Below are positions 1 through 8,732 of a stretch of DNA of 64,000 nucleotides, piece after piece. The position numbers were made by a program, and so were the translations under genes. Origin of the DNA: 62-47 sp044463945 (GTDB lineage Bacteria; Pseudomonadota; Alphaproteobacteria; Rhizobiales; Xanthobacteraceae); NCBI GenBank assembly GCA_044463945.1, contig JBIQLW010000004.1:97208-161207 (forward strand). The letters run 5' to 3'. Each line of letters opens with the position of its first letter. The first letter of the stretch is position 1. Below the pieces are notes generated by a model. The model ran no database searches. It was not told where the DNA came from and worked only from the letters and a program-made list of their open reading frames with translations.

Positions 1-1
1 C

Positions 2-721
2 GGCCAATACGCCGACGCCATCACCCGCTCGTCCTCCGGCACCTATTCGGTGAGCGATCCGGCGATGCGCAAGGCGATCCTCGACCTGCGCAACGATCCC
101 GCCGCCAGCGCCGCGATGGCCGGCGTGCTGACCCATTCCAACAGCTTCAAGCTGATCGGCCGCATCGGCCGGCGACCGACCGATGCCGAGCTTTACATGG
201 CCCACTTCATGGGCGTCGGCGGCGCGGCGAAGCTGATCACCAGCGCGGAGACCAGCCCCGGCGTCAGCGGCGCGCAACTGTTTCCCAACGCGGCGGCCGC
301 CAACCGCCCGATCTTCTACGCTCGCGACGGCCGCGCCCGCAGCGTGTCCGAGGTCTATGCGGTGTTGTCGTCGCGCTATGCCAGGGCGGCGCGCTCGGAC
401 ACGCCGCGCAGCGCGGTGGCGTCCGCCGATGCCGTGCCGGCAACTTCCGTAGCGGCATTCGCGCCCGTCGACAACGCCGCTTATCTGTCCAGCTTCCCGG
501 ATGCCCGCGCGGTCAAGCCCGCGTCCGCAACGCAGCCGGCGCAGGACGTGTCGTTCCGCACGCTGTTTCAGACCGGCGCGCGTGCGGAGCCGGTGTCGTC
601 CGCCGTGCAGCAACTCTGGGCCAATGGCCCCGCGTCGGATGCCTTGCAGGCGACGCCTGAGTTGCGTCCGCCACGTCCGTTCGATCTGTTCAGCGATCGC
701 GCCGGCGTTTTCAGCGGCTAG
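2..721 (+). CDS. Transglycosylase-like protein, 5' end missing
   Basis: The reading frame is open from the first complete codon of the window (base 2), so the N-terminus lies outside. The visible 239 residues begin in a helical segment with a GRIGRRPTDAELYMAHF stretch and FMGVGGAAKLI. This is the type of sequence that follows a lysozyme-like fold in Rhizobiales proteins annotated as transglycosylase SLT-domain proteins, often found near flagellar or export genes. The last 130 residues are Ala/Pro/Ser-rich, low in complexity and probably unstructured. The family call is an inference from the helical part; the catalytic domain itself is not in the window. A small TTCCGC/GCGGAA hairpin follows the stop. 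Confidence 0.6.
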   Translation, partial: GQYADAITRSSSGTYSVSDPAMRKAILDLRNDPAASAAMAGVLTHSNSFKLIGRIGRRPTDAELYMAHFMGVGGAAKLITSAETSPGVSGAQLFPNAAAANRPIFYARDGRARSVSEVYAVLSSRYARAARSDTPRSAVASADAVPATSVAAFAPVDNAAYLSSFPDARAVKPASATQPAQDVSFRTLFQTGARAEPVSSAVQQLWANGPASDALQATPELRPPRPFDLFSDRAGVFSG

Positions 722-751
722 AGTCTTTCCGCTTTTGGCGGAATTATCCAT

Positions 752-826
752 CGTCATGCGCGGACTTGATCCGCGCATCCATCTTTCTGAAAATGGTGGA
801 TCGCGGGGTCAAGCCCGGCAATGACG
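752..826. repeat. Palindromic intergenic repeat (MRGLDPRI type)
   Basis: A 75-base element has inverted ends CGTCAT and ATGACG. It contains a strong hairpin at 757-777 (8-bp stem TGCGCGGA, loop CTTGA). Translated forward it reads the familiar peptide MRGLDPRIH and later VKPGN-like residues. This is an abundant short mobile repeat of Bradyrhizobium and Rhodopseudomonas genomes that often creates false small ORFs. The rest of the gap to 1,040 shows nothing I recognise. Confidence 0.75.
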
Positions 827-1040
827 TCTCGCGTCGCTGTGTTTCCGTCAAAACATGAAACGCTATAAGACGCGTTTGCCGAAGCAGCGTCGCGGGCACG
901 CTCCGGCAATTCCCGTCCTTAACAAAACCTCAACCGACGCAGGCGGTTATGGTGAACTCTTTGTTAAGCGTCATGGTTTATTTTGTCTGACAGTGACATC
1001 GCCTTCGCGTGTCGTCCTGTTGCGTTAAGCCGGAACAAGC

Positions 1041-2219
1041 ATGATCGTTCGGCAGTTCATTTCCTGGGTTCGCACCGCGTCCGCCGGAGAGCGCGCGGAG
1101 GCAACACGATCGCTCGCGCGCGCCTGGCTGATTTCCGATCTGTCCGAAGACGATCGCGCCGCCGCCGAAGGCGCGCTGCTGATGCTGCTCGACGATGCGT
1201 CGCCGCTGGTGCGCCGCGCGATGGCCGATGTGTTCGCCCGCAGCGCCGCCGCGCCGGCCGCCATCGTCCAGGCTCTGGCGCTCGATCAGCCCTCGGTGGC
1301 GCTGCCGATCCTCGAACATTCGCCGCTGCTGATCGACGCCGATCTGGTCGATCTGATCGCGACCGGCAATTGCGAGACGCAGTGCGCGATCGCGCGCCGC
1401 GCCGCGCTCCCGGCCCCGGTCTGCGCCGCCATCGCCGAGGTCGGCTCGCCCGCGGCCGCTCTCGAACTGATCGAAAATCCCCATGCGGTGCTGGCGCCGT
1501 TTTCCTGGGACCGCATCGTCGAGCGGCACGGTCATCTCGCCGCCATTCGCGAGTCGATGCTGACGCTCGACGACCTGCCGCCGGCGACGCGGCTGACGCT
1601 CGCCGCAAAACTCTCCGAGACGCTGACGCAGTTCGTGGTAGCGCGGCGGTGGCTCACGTCCGATCGTGCCGAACGCATCGCCGGCGAGGCGCGCGAGCGC
1701 TCGGCCGTCAATCTGGCGACCCGCTCCCGCGGTGATGATCTGCGCAACCTCGTCCGTCACCTGCGGGCGAGCGGGCAACTCACCCCCGGCCTCATTCTGC
1801 GCGCGCTGTTGTCGGGCAATCTCGATCTGTTCGATCACGCGCTGATGGAGTTGTCGGGGCTGCCCGCGAGCCGTGTCGCGGCGCTGATGTCCGATCGTCA
1901 CGGCGGCGCCAGTCTCTACGCGCTGCTGACGCGGGCCGGGCTGCCGCCGTCGACCTTCCCCGCCTTCCGTGCCGCGCTGGAGGCGACTGGCGAGATCGGC
2001 TTCGCCGGAACGGTGGATGGCGCGGCGCGGCTGCGCCGCCGTATGGTCGAGCGCGTGCTGGAGCGCTGCGAGGCCGACCCGGATGCGTCCGAGCCGCTGC
2101 TCATCCTGCTGCGCCGTTTCGCCACCGAGTCGGCGCGCGAGGAAGCGCGGCTGTTCTGCGACCGGCTGGTCGCGGACGAGATCGAGATCGCGCCGGAAGA
2201 CCGGCGGATCGCGGCGTAA
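1041..2219 (+). CDS. DUF2336 domain-containing protein
   Basis: A 392-residue, Ala/Leu/Arg-rich all-helical protein without signal peptide or membrane segment. The N-terminal half (WVRTASAGERAEATRSLARA, then LVRRAMADVFA) has the HEAT-like helical repeats of the DUF2336 family, common in Rhizobiales and Rhodospirillales. Its biochemical function is not established. The ATG at 1041 follows an AAGCCGGAAC stretch. It converges on the Hpt/response-regulator pair on the other strand. A link to that signalling pair is only suggested by position. Confidence 0.85.
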   Translation: MIVRQFISWVRTASAGERAEATRSLARAWLISDLSEDDRAAAEGALLMLLDDASPLVRRAMADVFARSAAAPAAIVQALALDQPSVALPILEHSPLLIDADLVDLIATGNCETQCAIARRAALPAPVCAAIAEVGSPAAALELIENPHAVLAPFSWDRIVERHGHLAAIRESMLTLDDLPPATRLTLAAKLSETLTQFVVARRWLTSDRAERIAGEARERSAVNLATRSRGDDLRNLVRHLRASGQLTPGLILRALLSGNLDLFDHALMELSGLPASRVAALMSDRHGGASLYALLTRAGLPPSTFPAFRAALEATGEIGFAGTVDGAARLRRRMVERVLERCEADPDASEPLLILLRRFATESAREEARLFCDRLVADEIEIAPEDRRIAA

Positions 2220-2279
2220 ATCCAAACGGAAAAGCGGCTGCGTCGCCGGTGACGACGCCGGCGTGGCTGTGCGGGATGA

Positions 2280-2858
2280 TCAGTCTCCCGGCACGATGCT
2301 CGGCGCGAGGATGGCTTCGAGGTGCTCGGGCCGATCCTGATTGACGGCGGTGAGATAATCGTCGGCGAGGCTTCGCAGCCGCGCGCTCAGGATTTCGGCG
2401 ACGCCGATGCGCTCGATGCTGGTCTGCTCGCGGACGATCGCCTGAATCGAACGGACATGATGCGCCACCAGATCCGCCGGCACGGCGGCGAGGTCGGGCG
2501 CGTGCTCGATGATGCGGCACAGGCTTTCGGCGGCGGCGCCGGCGGCCGCGAAGCCGAAGGTGGCAGCGTCGCCCTTGATATCATGCGCGGCGCGGAACAG
2601 TTCGTCGCGCGCCTCTGTGGTGAAGCCGTCCTTGAGAACGGCGGCGTAGGCGGAGGCGAGCCGGCCGCATTCGATCGCCATCCAGTCGTTGAACTCCTCC
2701 GACAGCCCTGCCAGCGCCTGCTCGGCCCGCGCCACCGGATCGTCGAGGGTCTTGCCCTGAACGACGTGAACGGCGCGGCGCAGCGGGTTGGGCTGGGTGA
2801 TGACGTGATGATCGGCATACGCCTCGACGCGCGGGGCGGGCGGTTTCGGTTTGGCCAT
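2280..2858 (-). CDS. Hpt-domain phosphotransfer protein
   Basis: 192 residues. The central part contains the phosphotransfer motif AAHDIKGDAATFG, with the His of HDIKG as the expected phosphorylation site, inside a helical-bundle pattern (residues about 45-150). Such proteins carry phosphoryl groups between response-regulator receiver domains and hybrid kinases in the cytoplasm. The start is supported by AGGGA ahead of ATG. It lies 18 bases after the response regulator and is very likely cotranscribed. No histidine kinase is adjacent. The N-terminal 40 residues are basic and Pro-rich, probably a flexible leader. Confidence 0.85.
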   Translation of the reverse strand: MAKPKPPAPRVEAYADHHVITQPNPLRRAVHVVQGKTLDDPVARAEQALAGLSEEFNDWMAIECGRLASAYAAVLKDGFTTEARDELFRAAHDIKGDAATFGFAAAGAAAESLCRIIEHAPDLAAVPADLVAHHVRSIQAIVREQTSIERIGVAEILSARLRSLADDYLTAVNQDRPEHLEAILAPSIVPGD

Positions 2859-2876
2859 CGTTCGATCCCTTGAGGG

Positions 2877-3422
2877 TTATCCGGGTATCCGCGCTTTATC
2901 GAGCAACGAGGGTTGCGGCATCACCTCGGCGTCGCCGTTGGTCCGGCGCTCCGGCCCGATGTAGGACCCGGAGGTGTTGCGCCGCCGGTCGGGCCCGAAA
3001 TAGGTCTTGGTCTTGATGAAGGGACGCGGATTGGTGACGACGTTCATGATGCGCTGATAGAGGCCCTTGGCCGAAATCGGCTTGGCCAGAAACTCGGTGA
3101 CGCCGGCGTCGCGCGCCAGCGTGACGCGGCGTTTCTCGGAGTGTCCTGTCAGCATGATGATCGGCACATAGGGATTGCCGCTGGCGTCCGGCTGCCGGAT
3201 CATCTGCGCCAGTTCAAGGCCGTCGAAGATCGGCATCGCCCAATCGGTGATGACGATATCCGGGACGTAGTGGCTGAACATCTCCAGCGCGGTGGCGCCG
3301 TCCTCGGATTCATACACCTCGCGCGTGCCGAACGAATGCAGCAGCGTGCGCAGGATCCGGCGCATGTGCGGATTGTCGTCGCACACCAGAAAACGGAGCT
3401 TGTTGAAATCGATCTGGTACAT
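2877..3422 (-). CDS. CheY-like response regulator
   Basis: 181 residues from the ATG at 3422 (a TTG lies one codon upstream). A receiver domain occupies residues about 8-130: acidic pocket VCDDN, phosphoacceptor Asp in VITDWAMP, Thr in MLTGH and Lys in FLAKPIS. There is no DNA-binding output domain. The C-terminal tail carries two similar basic motifs, YFGPDRRR and YIGPERR, which recur in single-domain regulators of alphaproteobacteria. The downstream neighbour is the Hpt protein, so the two probably form a phosphorelay whose kinase is elsewhere. Confidence 0.9.
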   Translation of the reverse strand: MYQIDFNKLRFLVCDDNPHMRRILRTLLHSFGTREVYESEDGATALEMFSHYVPDIVITDWAMPIFDGLELAQMIRQPDASGNPYVPIIMLTGHSEKRRVTLARDAGVTEFLAKPISAKGLYQRIMNVVTNPRPFIKTKTYFGPDRRRNTSGSYIGPERRTNGDAEVMPQPSLLDKARIPG

Positions 3423-3545
3423 CAATCGGCTACATCAATGATCGGCTCTGAACGCGGCGCCGGCGGCCGGCCGGTATACGCCGTGTTAACGATATGCCTG
3501 TCGTCGTTAAGGAATGGTTGCCGTTGGCTGCGGCGCGCCGGCCGG

Positions 3546-4325
3546 CTAATAACCGAACTGCTCGCTGAGGATGCGTTCTTCGAGGCTGTGGCCGGGATCG
3601 AACAGCATCCGCATCGAGATCGACTTGTCCGACAGAATCTCGACCCGTAGCGCGTCGCGCACCTCGTCATGATCGGCGACGGCGGCGACCGGACGCTTTG
3701 CGTGTTCCAGAACCTCGATCACCACGAAAGCGTTGTCCGGGAGCAGGGCGCCACGCCAGCGTCGCGGCCGGAAGGCGCTGATCGGCGTCAGCGCCAGCAG
3801 CGCCGCGTTGATCGGCAGAATCGGACCTTGCGCCGACAGGTTGTAGGCGGTCGAGCCCGCCGGCGTCGCCACCATGACGCCGTCGGCGACCAGTTCGGCC
3901 ATGCGCTCGCGCTCGTCGATCAGGATGCGCAGCCGCGCGGCCTGATGGGTCTGGCGAAACACCGAGACTTCGTTGATGGCGTGATGCAGATGCACGGCGC
4001 CGCGGACGTCGGTGGCGCGCATCAACAGCGGATGGATCACGGTGTCGCGCGCCGCCGCGAGGCGGGCATAGAGATTTTCGGCGCGGTACTCGTTCATCAG
4101 GAAGCCGACGGTGCCGCGGTGCATCCCGTAGATCGGCTTTCCCGAGCGCATCAGTTGATGCAGCGTCTGAAGCATCAGGCCGTCGCCACCCAGCGCCACC
4201 ACCACGTCGGCATCCGCCGGCGGGTGATTGCCGTAGGTCTTGACCAGGCTGGCGAGGGCTTCCTGTGCTTCCGGGCCGGATCCCGCGACAAAGGCGATTC
4301 TGTCGTATCGCTTGGAAGGCGTCAT
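3546..4325 (-). CDS. nadK: NAD kinase
   Basis: 259 residues, the usual size of compact bacterial NAD kinases. It phosphorylates NAD with ATP (or polyphosphate) to give NADP in the cytosol. Diagnostic motifs: VVALGGDG at residues 42-49 (the GGDG nucleotide site), an NE-x-S motif in HHAINEVSVFR, and the glycine/threonine-rich PAGSTAYNLSAQGP. The ATG at 4325 fits the expected start of the Rossmann-like fold. It is separated from the response regulator by about 120 bases and probably has its own promoter; none was identified. Confidence 0.95.
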   Translation of the reverse strand: MTPSKRYDRIAFVAGSGPEAQEALASLVKTYGNHPPADADVVVALGGDGLMLQTLHQLMRSGKPIYGMHRGTVGFLMNEYRAENLYARLAAARDTVIHPLLMRATDVRGAVHLHHAINEVSVFRQTHQAARLRILIDERERMAELVADGVMVATPAGSTAYNLSAQGPILPINAALLALTPISAFRPRRWRGALLPDNAFVVIEVLEHAKRPVAAVADHDEVRDALRVEILSDKSISMRMLFDPGHSLEERILSEQFGY

Positions 4326-4439
4326 CGGTGGCGAGCCTGAATGCGGGCGCGGCGCGAAAGGGAAAGAACCGCTTGCGGTGGTCTATACGCGGTTCGCCGC
4401 ATTGTCGAGCCGCCCCCCGGCTTCTGCCGCGACGTTCGC

Positions 4440-5633
4440 TTACAGGAATTCATCGGCGATGGCGTCGAAGCCGCGCCGCCACGCCATGGCGCGGTCGGGA
4501 TCGAGCGGGATCGGCTCGGACGCCATCCGCACGATCACCAGTTCGGCGTCGGGATGGATGTAGATCCATTGGCCGTGAATGCCGAGCGCGCACAATACGC
4601 CCTGGCTCCTGTCGATCTGATACCACTTGCTGCGATAGCTCGCGCCGGGAAACAGGTCGGCGAAATCGCCGCGCGCCCAGGCGGCGGTGGTGTCGTGCGC
4701 GTTGATGTCGTCGATCCACCAGCCCGGCACCACCTGACGGCCCTCGGCGCTGACGCCGCGCCGCCGCATCATCTCGCCGAAGCGCGCAAGGTCGCGCGGC
4801 GCGACGCAGATGCCGCCGGCGGCGCGCATCGCGCCGTGGGAGTCGACGGTGACATAGGCATCGTGCTCTGCGCCGAGCGGTCCCCACAGGTATTCGCTGA
4901 GAATGTCCGAGAGCGGCTGGCCGCAGGCACGCTCGTAAACCCAGCCGAGAACGTCGGTGTTGGTCGAGACGTAGTGGAACGTCTCGCCGTGGCGGGTGCC
5001 GTCGGGCCGCATCGTCGCCAGAAAGCGTCGCACATCCGTGGACTCGCGGCCGGGCGGCGGAATGTCCCAGCCCATGGCGTAGCGGTAGCGGATCACGTCG
5101 CCATCAGGATCGTCGTAGTCCTCGGTGAAGCGGATGCCGACAACCATGTCCAGCAGGTGACGCACCGTGGTGTCGCCGTAGACTGACTTTTCCAGTTCGG
5201 GAGCGTAGTCGATGACGAGATCGTCGGGATCGAGCAGTCCGCGATCGATCAGAATGCCGCCGAGCGAACCGCAGATCGACTTGCTGACCGAGAACACGAT
5301 GTGCGGCGTGCGCGCGTCCATGCCGTTGGCGTACCACTCGGCGGCGATGCGGCCGCGCCGGAGCATGACGAATGCGTCGGTGTCGCTGGCGCGCAGGGCG
5401 CTCGCCACCGTCGTCGGTTCGTCGCCGGCGCCGACGAACTCGATATCGGCGATGCTTTCCAGGCTGATCTCGAACGGCCGGCCCGGATCGGTCGCGGCGA
5501 TGTTGGCGGTCGGCAGAAGGCGGCGGACGTTGCGATAACTCCAGTGGTTGAACGGCGACTGACGCCAGTTCGCCAGGGTGACCTGCTTGTCGGGCGCGGG
5601 TGGAAAATCGTTCATCAGATCGTTGGCGATCAT
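4440..5633 (-). CDS. Serine hydrolase, class C beta-lactamase fold
   Basis: 397 residues from the ATG at 5633, chosen because GGGAG lies five bases upstream; the frame is open further but that extension looks non-coding. The SxxK motif of the penicillin-binding protein/AmpC superfamily is SVSK at residues 115-118, followed by a YxN-like YVSTNT and a C-terminal HGQ segment in place of KTG. No signal peptide is evident, so a cytoplasmic amide- or ester-hydrolase role is more likely than cell-wall work. The substrate cannot be read from sequence. Relatives are often annotated as 6-aminohexanoate-dimer hydrolase-like. Confidence 0.85.
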   Translation of the reverse strand: MIANDLMNDFPPAPDKQVTLANWRQSPFNHWSYRNVRRLLPTANIAATDPGRPFEISLESIADIEFVGAGDEPTTVASALRASDTDAFVMLRRGRIAAEWYANGMDARTPHIVFSVSKSICGSLGGILIDRGLLDPDDLVIDYAPELEKSVYGDTTVRHLLDMVVGIRFTEDYDDPDGDVIRYRYAMGWDIPPPGRESTDVRRFLATMRPDGTRHGETFHYVSTNTDVLGWVYERACGQPLSDILSEYLWGPLGAEHDAYVTVDSHGAMRAAGGICVAPRDLARFGEMMRRRGVSAEGRQVVPGWWIDDINAHDTTAAWARGDFADLFPGASYRSKWYQIDRSQGVLCALGIHGQWIYIHPDAELVIVRMASEPIPLDPDRAMAWRRGFDAIADEFL

Positions 5634-5841
5634 GGTGTCTCCCGGGCGTGGCTGGCCGTCCCGTTTCGGGACGTGTCGATGATGAGGGGCGAGTGTAGCG
5701 GGGATCGGCGGCAATGGAACCCGTCGTTGCACTGCATCGACACAGTTACGTACGATCGCCGCTGCCTGAATGCCACATCGCTATCAAACTGCCGCCACGT
5801 TGTTTCAACAGGGTTCTGGTCACAACAAGGGGACTTCGCAT

Positions 5842-6564
5842 ATGAAAACGTTGATGCTTGTGGCGGCATCGCTCGCGTTGGCCGGATCGGTTGCCGGTGG
5901 GGCAGCGCAAGCGGCGGATCTGCCGCCGCGTCCGTATACCAAGGCGCCGCCGCCGGTGACGGCGCCCGCAGTCGTCTACAACTGGACCGGTTTCTACATC
6001 GGCGGCCATCTCGGCGGTGCATTTGGCAGCGACGACAGCCTGCAAGGCAGTGACGGCCGGTTCATGGGTGGTGTTCAGGGCGGCTTCGATTACCAGTTCG
6101 CCAACAACTGGGTGCTGGGCCTTGAGGCGAGCTATAGCTGGCTGGCATCGGCTGGCAACGGCGTCGTGTTCCCGGGCGGAACGGTGGCGACGCTGGACAC
6201 GCGTGGCCTCGGCTCGGTGACCGGACGGCTCGGCTATACCACGGGACCGGTGCTGCTCTACGCCAAGGGCGGTTACGCCTTCAGGGATCGCAGCCTTGAC
6301 GTCAGCTTCGCGGGAGTTTCGCAACCCTTCAGCGCGACCGGCAATCATCAGGACGGCTACACCGTCGGCGCCGGTCTCGAATACATGTTCGCGCCGAACT
6401 GGTCGGCCAAGGTCGAGTATCAATACTACAACTTCGGCAACACCACCTTCACCGGCGGACCTGCGGACATTGTCGACACCAGCTTCCGCAACGACGAACA
6501 CACGGTCAAGGCCGGGTTGAACTATCGCTTCGGTTGGGGCGGACCGGCGGCGACGAACTACTGA
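5842..6564 (+). CDS. Outer-membrane beta-barrel protein, Omp25/RopB-like
   Basis: 240 residues from the ATG at 5842, preceded by AAGGGGA eight bases upstream. Residues 1-23 form a Sec signal peptide ending AQA-ADLP. The mature start AADLPPRPYTKAPPP then YNWTGFYIGGHLGGAFG is characteristic of Rhizobiales small porin-like barrels. Alternating hydrophobic strands follow, ending in NYRFGWG, as expected for an eight-stranded barrel. Such proteins stabilise the outer membrane; pore activity is unproven for most. A monocistronic unit with a strong terminator downstream. Confidence 0.9.
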   Translation: MKTLMLVAASLALAGSVAGGAAQAADLPPRPYTKAPPPVTAPAVVYNWTGFYIGGHLGGAFGSDDSLQGSDGRFMGGVQGGFDYQFANNWVLGLEASYSWLASAGNGVVFPGGTVATLDTRGLGSVTGRLGYTTGPVLLYAKGGYAFRDRSLDVSFAGVSQPFSATGNHQDGYTVGAGLEYMFAPNWSAKVEYQYYNFGNTTFTGGPADIVDTSFRNDEHTVKAGLNYRFGWGGPAATNY

Positions 6565-6651
6565 AACTCCGGTCCTGATTTCAGCCGGAGCCGAAGGGTT
6601 CTCTCAGCGCGCGGACGCGATGTCCGCCGGTACCTGATCCGCAGGGCGCGC

Positions 6652-6686
6652 AACGGGCCGGCCGGGGGGCCGGCCCGTTCGTTGTT
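6652..6686 (+). terminator. Terminator after the porin gene
   Basis: A perfect 12-bp stem (AACGGGCCGGCC, 6652-6663, with 6668-6679), a GGGG loop and then CGTTGTTT. Position and GC-rich stem fit intrinsic termination of the porin mRNA, though the T run is interrupted. Confidence 0.65.
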
Positions 6687-6723
6687 TCGGATTGTCGCTC
6701 GACAGCGATGTGCGATCGAGCCG

Positions 6724-6945
6724 TCATGTCTCGCCGAGATCGAAGGCACCCAGCCGATATTCATCCGGCGTGTCGCCCAGCGGCGCGACCGCAACCAGGG
6801 TGAACGAGGCATGGGGATGCGCCTGCCAGATCGCGATATCGTCGGCTGACACCGTCAGCCAGCCGAACCTGAACAGGTAGCGGCCGGGCTTTGCGACCTC
6901 TCCCACCTCCCGCCATGCGACCTTCCGCGCGCAGATCTCGGTCAT
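6724..6945 (-). CDS. Small conserved hypothetical protein
   Basis: 73 residues from the ATG at 6945, picked because GGAGGT sits four bases upstream; a longer frame to 6981 lacks this. Soluble alpha/beta character with FRFGWLTVSADDIAIWQAHP and SFTLVAVAP. No motif I recognise and no transmembrane segment. It is flanked by the porin terminator and a tRNA and appears to be a monocistronic orphan. Codon use and ribosome site argue that it is real. Confidence 0.6.
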   Translation of the reverse strand: MTEICARKVAWREVGEVAKPGRYLFRFGWLTVSADDIAIWQAHPHASFTLVAVAPLGDTPDEYRLGAFDLGET

Positions 6946-7113
6946 AGCGACCTCCGTTGCGTGCTCGCGCCGCCGCTCCATTGCCGCAGGAAGCGGTTCG
7001 CGCGATCGGCGATGGCCGCATCATAGCTCAATCGCCGCACGTGTCAGCGCTGTGCCAGCCAGGATCGGTTCTGTCGGTTGCGGGGGCCGGTTCCATGAAT
7101 GCATGAAATGCGG

Positions 7114-7185
7114 TGCCGGCGGAGAGGATCGAACTCCCGACCTTCGGTTTACAAAACCGCTGCACTACCGCTGTGCTACGCCGGC
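7114..7185 (-). tRNA. tRNA-Thr (anticodon UGU)
   Basis: Read on the minus strand: acceptor GCCGGCG pairs with CGCCGGC, the D-arm is GCAC-AGCGGTA-GTGC, the anticodon loop TTTGTAA gives UGU, and the T-arm contains GTTCGAT. CCA is not encoded. Two ORFs crossing this region are artefacts of tRNA sequence. Confidence 0.93.
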
Positions 7186-7422
7186 TGCCGGTGAGAGCTA
7201 TCAGCGCGAGGGGGCGGCGACAAGCCCGAACCGGCGGCCACGGGGAGGCGCTGTGGCGGCCGGGAAGGGGCTGGCCACGTTTAAGGAATCCTCGCCTCGA
7301 TCGGTTGCATTGACGGGAGGCTAAACCTTACCCGTTAGGCTTACCGGCAGAATGAAGCGCGGTCTTAACCCTCGTTGCGATGCATTCGGCTACGGTGGCG
7401 CATCGTTTGAGGGAAAAGGGCG

Positions 7423-7896
7423 ATGCGTGCGATCTGCGCACTGGTGATGCTTATTGGCGTGCCGTGGGCGGCGTCCGCCAACGATGGGTTTTCGGTGGTC
7501 ATCCCGGCACGTCCGGGCGTGCCGATCGTCATCAACGGCGTCGATGCGTCCTACGCGGTGGTCGAGAGCGACTGGGGCCTCGCCAAGAACATCCATCGTC
7601 AGCCGACGATTTATGGCGGCCGGCGGATCGGGCTGGAGCCGCGTGTCGGGCATTATTATCCGAGCGCCGGCGTGAAGCCGGGATACGGCCGGCTGGAGCG
7701 CGAGCCGCCGCCGAACCGCAAGCTGCCGCCGCGCGCCGAAAGCTACAACCGCTCATGGTCCATGCAGTCGGCGCCGCCGGCGGCCGCGGTCCCGTTCGAT
7801 CCCCCGCCGGTGATCATCGCACCTCGCGATGATCTGACGCGGGCGCCCGATCCGTCGCGACTGCCCGGCGGCGAGCATCGCCACATCGTCGAATAA
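7423..7896 (+). CDS. Secreted Pro-rich hypothetical protein
   Basis: 157 residues. A signal peptide covers residues 1-19 (cleavage after ASA-NDG). The mature part starts with VVIPARPGVPIVINGVDASY and continues into a Pro/Arg-rich second half (EREPPPNRKLPPRAES), probably disordered. GGGAAAAGGG precedes the ATG. It lies 32 bases ahead of another secreted-protein gene, so both are likely exported and coexpressed. I do not recognise a function; such proteins are common in Bradyrhizobium relatives. Confidence 0.7.
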   Translation: MRAICALVMLIGVPWAASANDGFSVVIPARPGVPIVINGVDASYAVVESDWGLAKNIHRQPTIYGGRRIGLEPRVGHYYPSAGVKPGYGRLEREPPPNRKLPPRAESYNRSWSMQSAPPAAAVPFDPPPVIIAPRDDLTRAPDPSRLPGGEHRHIVE

Positions 7897-7928
7897 TCCA
7901 AAAAGCAGAAATGAACAGGAGAAGAGTC

Positions 7929-8669
7929 ATGCGTCAGACATTTTCAGGATGGGTCGCGGCGTTTGCCGTGGTCGCACTCGGTGCCGGAGCCACGCCGGCG
8001 ATGGCCTGCGGCGGAGGCGGGCTGTTGACGAGCCCGTGCTCGCCATGTGGGCAGGCTTATGTCAGCCCGTGCGGCCAGGGCTATTACGGCGGCTATGGCT
8101 ACGCCGGCTACGGCCACTATCAGCGGCTCGCGGTGCCGTCGCCGCAATACTTCTGGGTCAATCAGGGACCGGCCTATGACGGCCCCGGTCAGTTCGCGCC
8201 GCGGCCGTATTATGAGGAACGGACGGTCACCGGCTGGCGCGGTCACTACGGCTATACGGGCGGCCCCTACGCCAATCCGATCAACCATTATTCCTACGGC
8301 GGCGAGCCGTGGGGTGGCCCGGCGATCACCACCTACCGCTGGCGCGGCCACGCGCGGCCGGCAAGCCTGCGCTACGGCTATCGCTCACATGTGAGCCATC
8401 GTCACGGCTATCGCCATGCGGCGCGTCCGGGCCTGCGCTATGACACCGGCGTTCGTTATGGCGTGAGCCGCGGCGTGCGTTCGAGCATGCGTTATGGCCA
8501 TGCGCCGCACGCGATGCACCACGGCGGTCACGCCCACCATGGGATGCACCATGGCGCGCAGCGGATGGCCGGCCCCCGCGCCCGTCAGGCGCCGCGCTTC
8601 CGGGATAGCGGCAGCTATTCCTACCGCAGCGGCTTCCATCAGGCTCCGCGCGCGCGCCGTCATCACTGA
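7929..8669 (+). CDS. Secreted Gly/Tyr/His-rich protein
   Basis: 246 residues from the ATG at 7929 (AGGAGA seven bases upstream; an in-frame ATG at 7911 lacks a site). The signal peptide ends at ATPAMA-CGGGG. The mature protein starts with a Cys pair region (SPCSPCGQAYVSPCGQG), then repeated GYGGYGYAGYG-like turns and a His-rich tail (HHGGHAHHGMHHGA). Low-complexity exported proteins of this sort may bind metal or line the envelope, but no function is shown. A strong terminator follows the stop. Confidence 0.75.
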   Translation: MRQTFSGWVAAFAVVALGAGATPAMACGGGGLLTSPCSPCGQAYVSPCGQGYYGGYGYAGYGHYQRLAVPSPQYFWVNQGPAYDGPGQFAPRPYYEERTVTGWRGHYGYTGGPYANPINHYSYGGEPWGGPAITTYRWRGHARPASLRYGYRSHVSHRHGYRHAARPGLRYDTGVRYGVSRGVRSSMRYGHAPHAMHHGGHAHHGMHHGAQRMAGPRARQAPRFRDSGSYSYRSGFHQAPRARRHH

Positions 8670-8690
8670 GCCGCCGCTGTCGTGTCTATG

Positions 8691-8721
8691 CCCGTCCGCG
8701 GTGCGCCGCGGGCGGGTTTTT
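8691..8721 (+). terminator. Terminator after secreted-protein pair
   Basis: An 11-bp GC-rich stem (8691-8701 with 8706-8716), a TGCG loop and TTTTT at 8717-8721. It lies between the convergent secreted-protein and rlmB genes. Confidence 0.8.
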
Positions 8722-8732
8722 CATTGCCGGGA

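Noticed and set aside
978..2225. Long minus-strand frame opposite the DUF2336 gene
   Set aside because: Arg/Gln-rich shadow of a GC-rich gene; no ribosome site or domain.
7052..7324. Plus-strand frame GEDRTPDLRFTKPLHYRCATPA
   Set aside because: Antisense reading of tRNA-Thr, a common false ORF.
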